This document shows, piece by piece, positions 36,531 through 45,112 of a DNA stretch of 64,000 bases. Numbering within the stretch: position 1 is the first letter of the stretch; each line of letters opens with the position of its first letter. A program made the position numbers and the translations under genes. A model generated the notes under the pieces. That model was not told the origin of the DNA, did not search any database, and saw only the letters and a program-made list of their open reading frames with translations. Source of the DNA: Halanaerobium hydrogeniformans (GTDB lineage Bacteria; Bacillota; Halanaerobiia; Halanaerobiales; Halanaerobiaceae); NCBI RefSeq assembly GCF_000166415.1, contig NC_014654.1:1488001-1552000 (forward strand). The letters run 5' to 3'.

Positions 36531-37289
36531 TTAATATAATTCTACTTCTGCAGATAGAGATACACTTATATTGACTTTTTCTTCCTTAACCGGTACTTCC
36601 ATCGAGTCCGCTTCTGCACTTCTTCTTCCAACAGATTGAAGCATATCAGCACCATAAATATCCTGACGACCCATATTTAATTTGGTAATTCTATAATCTT
36701 CTTTATCTAAATTTTGAGCAATAAAGGCTGATTTACTTTTCAGACTGTCTAAAGCCATTGCAGTTACTTCATCAAGGGCAGCCTCATTGTTTCTTAACCT
36801 ATAATCTAAACTTACCACCCTATTTGCTCCTGCTTCAAGCAATCTGCCTAATAATACCGGCAGTTCTTCTAAGTGTTCAGTTCTAAATTTTAATTGGTTA
36901 GAAACTCTGTAATATGTTACTCTTTCTTCATCTTCGTAGCGAGTAAATGGATAAACCCTAAAATATTGAGTTTCTAAACTTTCAAGATCTTCCTCTTCTA
37001 AAATATCCATTAGAGCACTTACAATTTCATTGTTTTCTCTAACAGCCACTGATTGTTCCTGGTCTTCATTTTCAAAACCGAGCACTACATCAACTATTTC
37101 TGGATCAAATTCTTTTTGTTGAGAAATACTTAAACTTGTTGTTATATAGTCTTCCTCTACCCTTTCTTCTACCACTTCTTCTGGAGCAACAACCTCATCA
37201 TTAGTATTAAAATACAAACCGTTGATAACCAAAACCGAAAGCAGTATTAAAGCTAAAAAAACTAAAAATAAACCAGCATTTCTGTTCAT
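36531..37289 (-). CDS. SIMPL domain (DUF541) protein, membrane anchored
   Basis: 252 residues. A hydrophobic segment at ~7-27 acts as a signal anchor or uncleaved signal. It is followed by a Glu/Val-rich linker (~33-48) and a SIMPL/DUF541 domain to the end. The fold is recognised by ISQQKEFDPEIVDVVLGFE, the TQYFRVYPFTRYED strand, VSNQLKFRTEHLEELPVLLGRLLEAGANRVVSLDYRL (split) and the ALDSLKSKSAFIAQNL helix. SIMPL proteins are periplasmic or envelope proteins of poorly known function. It follows exbD on the same strand after 148 bp with a terminator in between, so it is probably separately transcribed. Confidence 0.88.
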   Translation of the reverse strand: MNRNAGLFLVFLALILLSVLVINGLYFNTNDEVVAPEEVVEERVEEDYITTSLSISQQKEFDPEIVDVVLGFENEDQEQSVAVRENNEIVSALMDILEEEDLESLETQYFRVYPFTRYEDEERVTYYRVSNQLKFRTEHLEELPVLLGRLLEAGANRVVSLDYRLRNNEAALDEVTAMALDSLKSKSAFIAQNLDKEDYRITKLNMGRQDIYGADMLQSVGRRSAEADSMEVPVKEEKVNISVSLSAEVELY

Positions 37290-37419
37290 TAAAACCCCTC
37301 CATCTTTCTCTTATTTTAAGATTTAAAACTTTAAAAAATATTTAATATTATAATTCCTCTTATTAGATATAATTCTAATAATAAGATTAAATCCCTTTTT
37401 TATTAGCAAAATAAATAAA

Positions 37420-37442
37420 AAAAGATGAGCTGCAAACTCACC
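37420..37442 (-). terminator. terminator after exbD
   Basis: GTGAG pairs with CTCAT across TTTGCAG on the minus strand and is followed by TTTTTTTA. It overlaps the exbD stop codon and ends the riboswitch-receptor-tonB-exbB-exbD unit. Confidence 0.65.
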
Positions 37443-37836
37443 TTCTTTCCCTTAAGCTAAATGATATCTGCTCAAAGTTATTTTGCTTTAACTCTTCAAT
37501 CAGGGCAACCAAATTTTCAAAATCAGTTTTACGATCTGCATAGATCTTAACCGATTTATCTTCTCGTTCTCCTATATCTCTAAACAGTAATTCTAATTGA
37601 CCAGGATTATATTCAACTTCCTGATAATATATTTTATTGTCTTCACTTAAAAATATATTTATCTGTTCACCATCAGCTGTCTGACCTATACTGCTGTCAG
37701 GAACAGTTATATTGTAGATCGCCTCTTCCCCCTGTAAGGTAGAAGAAACTAAAAAGAAAATCAAAAGCAAGAAAACTATATCTATCATAGGAGCTAAACC
37801 CAAAGACCCATCTCGATTTTTAGGCTTATATTTCAC
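37438..37836 (-). CDS. exbD: biopolymer transport protein ExbD
   Basis: About 132 residues. Inner-membrane proton-channel subunit that energises TonB together with ExbB. The single membrane span carries the conserved aspartate (APMIDIVFLLLIFFLVSS), followed by a periplasmic domain (SEDNKIYYQEVEYN, KIYADRKTDFENLV). The start is taken as GTG 37836, one base after the exbB stop with AAGGAG 10 nt upstream; a longer frame to 37863 would overlap exbB. It completes the Ton complex with the two genes upstream. Confidence 0.93.
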   Translation of the reverse strand: MKYKPKNRDGSLGLAPMIDIVFLLLIFFLVSSTLQGEEAIYNITVPDSSIGQTADGEQINIFLSEDNKIYYQEVEYNPGQLELLFRDIGEREDKSVKIYADRKTDFENLVALIEELKQNNFEQISFSLRERR

Positions 37837-37837
37837 T

Positions 37838-38455
37838 TTAATCAATCTCCTTTTTATAACCATTATAAAGCAGGTTTTTGGTTTCTAAGCGCAAATTATC
37901 CATTTGATTAACAAGTTTATCAATTTTAGAATAAAAATAGTGATAAAATGCTAAAGCTGGTAAAGAAATAACCAGACCTGCCGCAGTTGTAAATAATGCT
38001 TCTGAAATACCAACTGCCATCTGTTCAGGACTTCCACCAATACCAAGTACCTGAAAGGTGTTAATCATTCCACTTACAGTACCTAATAAACCTAAAGTAG
38101 GTGATGCCTGAGCTAAAAAGTTTAATAAACCAAGACCTCTTTCTAATTCTGGTAATTTATCTACTTCTTCTGCATCCATAAAAAGCTGAAACTGCTCTTT
38201 GTTGACCGGTTTTTTAGAAAGAACTGCATTATATATTTGAGCGGTAATACCTTTGTTTTTGACAATTAAATTATCTTCATCAGCCTGATCATTATAGAAT
38301 TCTTTAATATCTCTTAAATATTTGGTTTTTTTAATGCTTCTGTATTTAAGAAAATATATTATAGATCTCTCAAATACCATAAAAATAACTAAAAATGCAG
38401 ATAGTAATAAGGGATATGCTATAATACCTGCTTTATTTATAAACTCTCCAATCAT
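37838..38455 (-). CDS. exbB: MotA/TolQ/ExbB proton channel protein
   Basis: 205 residues, three expected membrane spans (~8-30, ~105-130, ~150-175). The family signature is seen as LAQASPTLGLLGTVSGMINTFQVLG and GISEALFTTAAGLVISLPALAFY. It forms a pentameric channel with ExbD that converts proton or ion flow into TonB motion. It lies between tonB and exbD, so it is ExbB rather than TolQ or MotA by context. Confidence 0.95.
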   Translation of the reverse strand: MIGEFINKAGIIAYPLLLSAFLVIFMVFERSIIYFLKYRSIKKTKYLRDIKEFYNDQADEDNLIVKNKGITAQIYNAVLSKKPVNKEQFQLFMDAEEVDKLPELERGLGLLNFLAQASPTLGLLGTVSGMINTFQVLGIGGSPEQMAVGISEALFTTAAGLVISLPALAFYHYFYSKIDKLVNQMDNLRLETKNLLYNGYKKEID

Positions 38456-38469
38456 TATGATTCCTCCAT

Positions 38470-39558
38470 TTAATCGAGTTCGAATCGAATTGGTAGTGTG
38501 ATTCTTACACTTACAAATTGATCATCCAATTTTGCAGCTTCAAATTCCCATTCTTTAACTGCACTCAAAGCAGCCTGATCAAAAGCATCATAACCAGAAC
38601 TGTCATGTATTTCAAACTCACTTGTCTTACCATCCTGGTCTATTTTAAGACTTAAGATAACCCTGCCTTCAATATTTCTTCTTCTCATTTGAGGGGGATA
38701 TTCAGGTGCTCTATGATTTCTTATTGATGGTCTATCTATTCCAGAATGACCATTTTCACGTAGATCATATATTTCATCTTCTCCACTGTCTGTATCATCA
38801 GAGCCACCATTCTCAATTTGTTCTTCTGCAGGCTGAGAACTTTCAACTTCTTCACTTTCTCTGTTAACAATTTCGTCTACAACCTCATTTTCCTCATCAT
38901 CAGCATCATCATTATTATTTCTTAATTCAGCCAGATAGCTGTCTAAATCAAATGAATCATCTTCACTTTCTTCTGGCTCTTCTACTTCATTTTGATTTAA
39001 AACCCATTCTGGAAGCTGTTCTTCTTCACTTTCATTTAATTCTTCTTCTACCTCAACCTCTGCTTCTTCTACAACTTCTACCTCTTCAAGCTCTTCAGGC
39101 TCTTCTTCTATTTCTTCTTCGATTTCAACTACTTCCTCAACTTCTGGCTTTTCTTCAACTTCCTCAATTTCTTCTTCGGGTTCTTCTTCGATTTCAGGTC
39201 TTTCTTCCACTTCTTCAGGCTCTTCAGCTAATTCTTCTTCAGTTTCTTCATATTGAGTCTCTGTTTCTCTATCTGGCTCAGGTTCAACTTCTTCACTTAC
39301 TTCTGCCTCAGAAGTACTATCTTCCTGAGCAATCTCTTCCTCTAAAGCAGAATCACTATCCTCTGCTGCCTCAGAACCACCTTCTTCTTCAAATAGCTCT
39401 GCTGCATCAGATAATAATAATTCTATTTCTACCTCTTCCCTCTCAACTACCTGAATATCATTGGCTAGAAGCCTGAATGGGCAGGCTTCTAGCAGAAAGA
39501 GCATGGATAATGATAATATGAAACTTAATACAAAAACAAACTTATCTTCTTTTTTCAT
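38470..39558 (-). CDS. tonB: TonB-family energy transducer with Glu-rich linker
   Basis: 362 residues. An N-terminal membrane anchor (~8-30) is followed by a very long, highly acidic linker (~40-270) rich in Glu with E-V, E-P and E-E repeats. The C-terminal TonB domain (~280-362) is recognised by RAPEYPPQMRRRNIEGRVIL, LKIDQDGKTSEFEIHDSSGYDAFDQAALSAVKEWEFEAA (split) and a final strand. Classic TonB linkers are Pro/Lys-rich; this one is Glu-rich. It lies 26 bp after the receptor gene. Function as energy transducer for that receptor is inferred from order and domains. Confidence 0.92.
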   Translation of the reverse strand: MKKEDKFVFVLSFILSLSMLFLLEACPFRLLANDIQVVEREEVEIELLLSDAAELFEEEGGSEAAEDSDSALEEEIAQEDSTSEAEVSEEVEPEPDRETETQYEETEEELAEEPEEVEERPEIEEEPEEEIEEVEEKPEVEEVVEIEEEIEEEPEELEEVEVVEEAEVEVEEELNESEEEQLPEWVLNQNEVEEPEESEDDSFDLDSYLAELRNNNDDADDEENEVVDEIVNRESEEVESSQPAEEQIENGGSDDTDSGEDEIYDLRENGHSGIDRPSIRNHRAPEYPPQMRRRNIEGRVILSLKIDQDGKTSEFEIHDSSGYDAFDQAALSAVKEWEFEAAKLDDQFVSVRITLPIRFELD

Positions 39559-39583
39559 CTTATCATCACCCTTTCAAATTTAT

Positions 39584-41368
39584 TTAGAATGAAGTTCCTA
39601 AACTTAACATAAAGTTACGACCAGGCATATCTAAAGGACTGACTACTTGATAATCCCTATCCAATAAGTTATTTATTGAGAATGTCATATTAAAATCTCT
39701 TTCTCTTATTTCTAATGGTCTGCTAAATCTAGAATCTAAGACAAAATAGCTTGGCATATCTAATCGACCAGCAACCAATCTACCATCTAAGGAAATTCTA
39801 TTAACTTGATCATTATAATTTAGGCTAAGTTTTGCATTATGATATGGTTGATTAGCTAAACGATTATCATTTTGATCTCTAGCATCTAAATAAGTATAGT
39901 TTAATTTTGTGTTAATATTTTCTGCTAATTTTCTATCAAGTCCTAATTCTATTCCCTTAAATTCAGAAGTACCTTCTATATTTATTCTGGTATTAATTCC
40001 ATTATCTTCAAAACTAGTGATTAAATTATCAACTTTTCTTTGAAACAAACTTAATTGACCTGAAGTATTTTGAAAGTTAAATCTTAAACCTATCTCATAA
40101 TTATCACTAGTTTCTGCCTTTAAATCAGGATTACCCTCAAAGCCAGGAAAAAACCAATCAGGATTAGGAGGATAAGTACCATATAAATCATCAAAAGTAG
40201 GAGCTCTAAAAGCCTGAGCTGCAGAAGCAACCAGACTGTAATTATCACTCAACTTATAATTTGCTCCAATCTGCGGGCTTAATTCAGAACCATATTCTTC
40301 ATGATCATCATAGCGAGCCCCAATTTTTAAGTTAAGCTGATCATTAATTCCCCAGTCATCTTGAATATATAAAGCTTTATTGGTATTTTTTTGTTGACCT
40401 CCAATGATATCTGTACTCTCAACATCATCTTCCTTTATCTCAAAGCCATAATTTAAAATGTGATTATCAAAATAATTAGTATTATTTATATTTAAACCAG
40501 TTTGGTATCTTTCATGTTTGGAACCGTCACTAGGATATAATCTTTCCTGATAATTTCTAAAAACACTAACAGATGTATCTCTATTTTCTTTTTGAGTATT
40601 CCATTTCAAATTAAGATTTTGAAAATGATCATCTTGAACACTGCCACCAATTATTTTATCAGAAGTATTATCCTCAAATGTAAAAGTTAAATCAGAATGA
40701 TTACTGAGCTGATAATTTAATCTGGCGAATACAGTTTCCTGTTCTAATTTTTCTCCATCTTCAAGACCATCAGAATCTCTATTTAAATATGATAAATATA
40801 CTCCCAAATCATCAAATCTCTGTGAATGTGAAAGTTCATAAGTAAAATTATTATAAGAACCATAGTTCAAAGAAACTCTAGTTTGTGGTTCAACTTCTAT
40901 ATCTTTAGTAATAATATTAACTACTCCACCCATGGCATTTGCACCATAAATTACTGAAGCAGGCCCTTTGATAACCTCTATTCTTTCAATATTATTGGTA
41001 GGTATTAAACCTAAATCAAAACCACCATTTTGGGGTTCATTGATCGGCTGACCATCTAATAAAATTAAAACTTGACTTGCACTGGCTCCTCTAATATTTA
41101 CCTGTTTAGCTCCTGCTGGACCACCAAAATCAGTTATAGAAACTCCTGTATATGTATTTAATAGATCAGCTACATTTTGAGAATTGCTCTGTGCTATATC
41201 CTCCTGGCTGATAACTTCAATACTTACTGGAGTATCCATAATTGCCTCTTCATATCTACTTGCTGTGACTACTACTTCATCTAGATCAATGACATCTTCT
41301 TGCGCACCAACTGGTATAACAAAAATTAATAATGCTGCAAGCAAAACTAAAACTGCCCTTTTTAACAT
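39584..41368 (-). CDS. TonB-dependent outer-membrane receptor, cobalamin-type (BtuB-like)
   Basis: 594 residues. Signal peptide at ~1-22 ending in VGAQ. The TonB box is within LDEVVVTASRY (~27-37). The plug domain (~40-155) has the VNIRGASASQVLILLDGQPINEP and GPASVIYGANAMGGVVNIITK patterns, followed by a 22-strand-type beta barrel to the C-terminal Phe, the usual outer-membrane assembly signal. A B12 riboswitch controls it, so cobalamin or another corrinoid is the likely substrate. BtuB has a similar length. It is followed by tonB, exbB and exbD. Confidence 0.93.
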   Translation of the reverse strand: MLKRAVLVLLAALLIFVIPVGAQEDVIDLDEVVVTASRYEEAIMDTPVSIEVISQEDIAQSNSQNVADLLNTYTGVSITDFGGPAGAKQVNIRGASASQVLILLDGQPINEPQNGGFDLGLIPTNNIERIEVIKGPASVIYGANAMGGVVNIITKDIEVEPQTRVSLNYGSYNNFTYELSHSQRFDDLGVYLSYLNRDSDGLEDGEKLEQETVFARLNYQLSNHSDLTFTFEDNTSDKIIGGSVQDDHFQNLNLKWNTQKENRDTSVSVFRNYQERLYPSDGSKHERYQTGLNINNTNYFDNHILNYGFEIKEDDVESTDIIGGQQKNTNKALYIQDDWGINDQLNLKIGARYDDHEEYGSELSPQIGANYKLSDNYSLVASAAQAFRAPTFDDLYGTYPPNPDWFFPGFEGNPDLKAETSDNYEIGLRFNFQNTSGQLSLFQRKVDNLITSFEDNGINTRINIEGTSEFKGIELGLDRKLAENINTKLNYTYLDARDQNDNRLANQPYHNAKLSLNYNDQVNRISLDGRLVAGRLDMPSYFVLDSRFSRPLEIRERDFNMTFSINNLLDRDYQVVSPLDMPGRNFMLSLGTSF

Positions 41369-41438
41369 TTACTATTCCTCCTTGTTTTTTTGTTATGCTT
41401 ACAGCCACCTAAGACAAAAAAAAGCTATTTCCAAAGCA

Positions 41439-41468
41439 AAAGACACCCAGGTACATTGAGGGTGTCTT
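41439..41468 (-). terminator. riboswitch terminator hairpin before the TonB-dependent receptor
   Basis: On the minus strand GACACCC pairs with GGGTGTC across an 11-nt loop and is followed by TTTTGCTTT. It lies directly downstream of the B12 aptamer and about 70 nt before the receptor start, so it is probably the expression platform. Confidence 0.8.
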
Positions 41469-41469
41469 C

Positions 41470-41662
41470 GTGCGAAAAATACATAGCCCACAACCAATCC
41501 TGTCTCGAAGATGGCTGTTTTCCCTTTAGGCAGGTCTCCTGACTTTATAGCTTTAGTGATTTACCTTCCCCAAACCCATTTCTGAGTGGTATTAAATCAC
41601 CATACTAGTTAACAGTGGCGGACCCGTTCAGGAATTTCACCTGATTCCCTATTATCTTCTGA
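41470..41662 (-). promoter_or_regulatory. cobalamin (AdoCbl) riboswitch aptamer
   Basis: Read on the minus strand, the conserved aptamer blocks occur in order: GGGAATCAGGTGAAATTCC near 41650-41630, CCGCCACTGT at 41621-41612, and the B12 box AGTCAGGAGACCTGCC at 41544-41529. The stretch between them carries a paired helix (GTGATTTAATACCACTCAG, then GGTAAATCAC). This is the canonical cobalamin riboswitch, and it controls the receptor gene immediately downstream. High B12 should terminate transcription at the hairpin that follows. Confidence 0.93.
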
Positions 41663-41664
41663 AT

Positions 41665-41922
41665 GAAGCACCTAAAAAGAGAACATTATTTGATTGTATT
41701 AAACTCTATTTATTATCTTCTTTATTTAAGGCTAAAATCCTCTAAAAAAATCTATTGTATATTTGTTTTTTTGTGTGAATTTTTTGTTATTTTCAATTTA
41801 TCAATTTTATTTTACAGCAATTTTGAATATTTTTTGCTTATATTTTAATTATTTTGCAATAAAAAGAAGGTATTACTATATATTTACATAATTATATAAT
41901 ATATCTATTAGGAGGTGTTTTA
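41665..41922 (+). promoter_or_regulatory. AT-rich divergent promoter gap between the riboswitch and yraN
   Basis: About 260 bp of very AT-rich non-coding DNA. For yraN the best promoter is TTGCAA (41854-41859) and TATATA (41877-41882) with a 17-bp spacer. A short open frame at 41663-41848 looks spurious (Phe/Ile/Leu-rich, no ribosome site). I see no clear riboswitch promoter; it must lie in this gap on the minus strand. Confidence 0.5.
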
Positions 41923-42288
41923 ATGGCTTTACATAATCAGATCGGAGAACTTGGTGAAGATATTGCAGCAAAGCATTTAAAAAACAAAGGTTATTTGATT
42001 ATAGAGAGAAATTACAGGAATAATTTTGGCGAAATTGATATTATTGCTCAAAAAGATGATTACACTATTTTCATAGAAGTCAAAAGCAGAACCTCAGAAG
42101 ATTACCTCTATTTGGCGGAAAATCTTTATTATACTCAAATTGAACATTTAAAAAATACTGCTTCATACTATTTTTTAGAGAATGACAAAGAAATTGATAA
42201 CATTCGCTTTGATTTAATTGCCATTAAAATTAATAAAATAGATAAAACTGCTGATGAGCTCAAACATTTTAAAAATATCATTGATTGA
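41923..42288 (+). CDS. yraN: YraN family endonuclease-like protein (UPF0102)
   Basis: 121 residues of the YraN/UPF0102 family, predicted Holliday-junction-resolvase-like nucleases of unknown biological role. The family motif is seen: LGEDIAAKHLKNKGYLIIERNYR (split), GEIDIIAQKDDYTIFIEVKSRTS. The Asp and Glu-x-Lys of the PD-(D/E)xK fold are present. Start ATG with GGAGG upstream. It is followed 18 bp later by comM, a frequent pairing. Confidence 0.95.
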   Translation: MALHNQIGELGEDIAAKHLKNKGYLIIERNYRNNFGEIDIIAQKDDYTIFIEVKSRTSEDYLYLAENLYYTQIEHLKNTASYYFLENDKEIDNIRFDLIAIKINKIDKTADELKHFKNIID

Positions 42289-42306
42289 TTATCTGGAGGT
42301 ATAAAA

Positions 42307-43845
42307 ATGTATTCTTTTGTCCATTCTGCTGTTATAAGTGGTGTTAAGGCAGAAATAGTGAGAGTAGAAATTGATATCTCTCGTGGTCTGCCGGGTTTCC
42401 ATATTGTCGGTTTAGCAGGAAAGACTGTTAAAGAATCAGCTAAAAGGGTCCGTTCAGCTATTATAAATTCAGGTTTTGAATGGCCGATCAAAAAGATAAC
42501 GGTTAATCTTGCTCCAGGTAATATTCAAAAATATGGATCCCACTTTGATCTTGCTATTGCTGCTGTACTTTTAGAATGTTCTGGTCAGATAAAGATAAAA
42601 AATAGGGAAAAGAAAATCTTTGCTGGAGAATTAAATCTAAATGGAGATTTAAATAAGGTTAAAGGTGTGCTGGCGATGTTGATCGAAGCAGAAAAAAATA
42701 ATATTAAAGAGGCAGTTTTAGCTGCTGAAAATCAAAAAGAAACTGAATTAATAGAGAATATAGACAGCTATTTTCTTTATAATTTAAGTCAATTAACTGA
42801 TTTGATCAAAGTTAAAAATAATAATTTTTTTACGCGGGATATTGAAGAAAAAAATAGAGTTAATAGAAAGGATAATTATTTTGAGCTTAATTTTATCAGG
42901 GGCCAGCACAATGCAAAAAGAGCTCTAATTACTGCAGCTGCAGGAGGGCATAATCTACTTTTTGTAGGTCCACCAGGTTGTGGTAAAACCATTCTGGCAG
43001 CTTCGATTGTGAAACTTTTAAGACCTCTTTCCAGTCAAGAACTTTTAGAAACTGCTTCGATTTACAGTGTCAGCGATAATTTAGAAAAATTAAATTTTAA
43101 AAAAAGATACAGACCATTTGTTGCTCCACATCATTCAATTACCTCAGCCGCTTTGATCGGTGGTGGTAGAATACCTGTACCAGGTGAGATTTCACTGGCA
43201 CACAATGGAGTTCTTTTCTTGGATGAACTACCTGAATTTAAAGCTGCAGTTTTAGCCAATTTACGTGAACCTTTAGAAAGAAAAAAGATCAAAATAGCCA
43301 GAAACAATGGCAGCTATATTTTCCCGGCAAATTTTCAGTTGATTGCAGCTATGAACCCCTGCCCCTGTGGTTATGCAGGAGTGAAAAACAAAAGCTGTAG
43401 CTGTTCAGAAAGAGATATAATTAAATATCAACAAAAATTATCAGGACCTCTTTTAGATAGAATTGATTTGCAGATAGAAGTACCTCCCTTAGAAAGTGAA
43501 GAAATACTTTTAAAAAGCAGTCAGACTAAATTGATTAATTATCAGGAGAAAATAAAAAATGCCCGCATTATGCAGGCTCAAAGATATAAAAATAGTAGAC
43601 TAAAAAATAATTCAGAATTAGAATTAAAAGATATTGAAAAATACTGTAGTTTAAAAAGATCTGCTCAAAAAATATTAAAAGATGCCGTTAAAAAAATTAA
43701 TTTGTCCATGCGGGGCTATATTCGTTTAATGCGGGTCAGCAGAACAATTGCCGATCTAAAAAGCCATCATAACATCAAAAAAGAAGATCTGATCGAAGCA
43801 ATTGATTTTCGCTGGCTGGCAGAAAACTCTAAAATGTTGTATTAA
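42307..43845 (+). CDS. comM: ComM/YifB family Mg-chelatase-like AAA ATPase
   Basis: 512 residues. An N-terminal S16/Lon-like domain (~1-170), then the AAA+ Mg-chelatase domain with Walker A GPPGCGKT (~220), Walker B VLFLDELPEF (~315), and the YifB sensor region LREPLERKKIKIARNNG and NPCPCGY with the CSCSE cysteine pair. The C-terminal domain ends in RVSRTIADL. In Vibrio and other competent bacteria ComM is a branch-migration helicase needed for integrating incoming DNA. Together with dprA this suggests natural transformation potential. It ends one base before the convergent queT stop. Confidence 0.94.
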   Translation: MYSFVHSAVISGVKAEIVRVEIDISRGLPGFHIVGLAGKTVKESAKRVRSAIINSGFEWPIKKITVNLAPGNIQKYGSHFDLAIAAVLLECSGQIKIKNREKKIFAGELNLNGDLNKVKGVLAMLIEAEKNNIKEAVLAAENQKETELIENIDSYFLYNLSQLTDLIKVKNNNFFTRDIEEKNRVNRKDNYFELNFIRGQHNAKRALITAAAGGHNLLFVGPPGCGKTILAASIVKLLRPLSSQELLETASIYSVSDNLEKLNFKKRYRPFVAPHHSITSAALIGGGRIPVPGEISLAHNGVLFLDELPEFKAAVLANLREPLERKKIKIARNNGSYIFPANFQLIAAMNPCPCGYAGVKNKSCSCSERDIIKYQQKLSGPLLDRIDLQIEVPPLESEEILLKSSQTKLINYQEKIKNARIMQAQRYKNSRLKNNSELELKDIEKYCSLKRSAQKILKDAVKKINLSMRGYIRLMRVSRTIADLKSHHNIKKEDLIEAIDFRWLAENSKMLY

Positions 43846-44295
43846 TCAATCATAGTATTTTTTTAAATATTTTACCATCGGATAACCTAAAAGTACAATT
43901 ACCAATGTCTGGCTAACTCCAATCTGCAGTACGGTTAACCAATACGGTAATGAAAATAATAAGTGCAGATAAATACTAATTAAAAATGCATTAAAGACTA
44001 TTGGACTTAAATAGGCAATTATACTGTCTCGATATTTATAAGTTACATAAGCTGCTAAAAGGGTGACTAAACTACCTCCAATGATATCTACCATACCTAA
44101 TCCACCAATGACATTAGCCAGCAGTACACCTAAAAATAAGGCTGGAACTGCTTCGGGAAAAATTATCGGTAAAAGGGTTAAAGCTTCTGCAGCTCTAAAC
44201 TGTAGTGGTCCAAAACTAATCGGTGCTAAAAAATATGTAATTACTACATAAAGAGCCGTAATAGCAGCTCCTCTGGCCATTCTTTTTGTATTCAC
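43846..44295 (-). CDS. queT: QueT family transporter (queuosine-precursor type)
   Basis: About 149-150 residues of the QueT ECF S-component-like family, thought to import queuosine precursors. Marks: ARGAAITALYVVITYFLAPISFGPLQFRAAEAL (split), LLPIIFPEAVPALFLGVLLANVIGGLGMVDIIGGSLVTLLAAYVTYK (split). The longer frame to 44364 overlaps rnhB; the GTG at 44295 with AGGAGG 12 nt upstream avoids this. No preQ1 riboswitch was seen. It is convergent with comM with no gap. Confidence 0.85.
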   Translation of the reverse strand: MNTKRMARGAAITALYVVITYFLAPISFGPLQFRAAEALTLLPIIFPEAVPALFLGVLLANVIGGLGMVDIIGGSLVTLLAAYVTYKYRDSIIAYLSPIVFNAFLISIYLHLLFSLPYWLTVLQIGVSQTLVIVLLGYPMVKYLKKYYD

Positions 44296-44314
44296 TATTC
44301 TATATTTCCTCCTT

Positions 44315-45112
44315 TTATTTAGGGACTCGACCAAATGATTTGCGGTGAATCGGTGATGACCCATGCTCTTCTAAAGCGGCTATATGTTCTGCTGTTCCAT
44401 AGCCCTTATTTGATTTAAAATTATATTCAGGATATTCTTCTGCATATTCAAAAATTATCTGATCCCTGCTTACTTTTGCAGCTATTGAAGCTGCAGCAAT
44501 AGAATTAATTTTTGCATCACCATCGATAACAGCTTTTTGATCGATCTTTAGATCGGGAATAACTGTATTGCCATCAACCAATAATAAATCTGGTTTTTCT
44601 TCTAATTGAGGTAATAGGTTTTTTACAGCTCTTTTCATAGCTGCAAAGGTTGCTTCTCTAATATTATATTTATCTATTTCCTTACTGGAAGCCTGACCTA
44701 TTCCAACTTTAGCTTTCTTTTTAATTTCTTCAAGCAGTTTTTCTCTTTTTTCTCGACTCAGCTTTTTAGAGTCATCTAAACCATAAATTGGTTTTGTTGA
44801 ATCAAGTAGAACTGCAGCTGCAACCACAGGGCCAGCAAGTGGACCTCTCCCTGCTTCATCAATCCCTATCACAGCCTGATAACCATTAGATTCTAATTTT
44901 TCCTGAAGTGAGTTCATATTGACCCATTTAGCAATTACTGCTTCTTTTTTGGCCAGCTTATTTTTTAATTTTTTGGCAATTCTCTTTACACCTTTTCGCT
45001 CGTCTTCTGACAAAATGTTTGCTAATTCTATCAGACTATCATCAGTTTCTAAATCTTTAGTATAATCTTTTATCTCTTTAATTGTCAGCTCATCAAAATC
45101 AGGATATTTCAT
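44315..45112 (-). CDS. rnhB: ribonuclease HII
   Basis: About 265 residues. Removes ribonucleotides and RNA primers from DNA. After a ~70-residue N-terminal extension typical of Firmicutes RNase HII comes the catalytic domain with GIDEAGRGPLAGPVVAAAV (acidic pair D, E), LDDSKKLSREKRE, LVDGN, DGDAKINSIAAASIAAKVSRD and HGSSPIHRKSFG. The ATG at 45112 is chosen because AGGTGG lies 6 nt before it. It overlaps rbgA by 14 nt. Confidence 0.97.
   Translation of the reverse strand: MKYPDFDELTIKEIKDYTKDLETDDSLIELANILSEDERKGVKRIAKKLKNKLAKKEAVIAKWVNMNSLQEKLESNGYQAVIGIDEAGRGPLAGPVVAAAVLLDSTKPIYGLDDSKKLSREKREKLLEEIKKKAKVGIGQASSKEIDKYNIREATFAAMKRAVKNLLPQLEEKPDLLLVDGNTVIPDLKIDQKAVIDGDAKINSIAAASIAAKVSRDQIIFEYAEEYPEYNFKSNKGYGTAEHIAALEEHGSSPIHRKSFGRVPK

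Noticed and set aside
37290-37437. Fur box upstream of the SIMPL gene
   Set aside because: The near-palindrome at 37358-37385 does not match GATAATGATTATCATTATC closely enough.
38952-39476. 174-codon Leu-rich open frame on the plus strand
   Set aside because: It is the antisense of the Glu-rich tonB linker (GAA/GAG repeats read backwards give TTC/CTT/CTC codons). It has no ribosome site and no family.
41663-41848. 61-codon frame upstream of yraN
   Set aside because: Very AT-rich, Phe/Ile/Leu-dominated, no ribosome site, overlaps the riboswitch edge.
43846-44314. preQ1 riboswitch for queT
   Set aside because: The ~20 nt between rnhB and queT is too short, and no preQ1 motif is visible.
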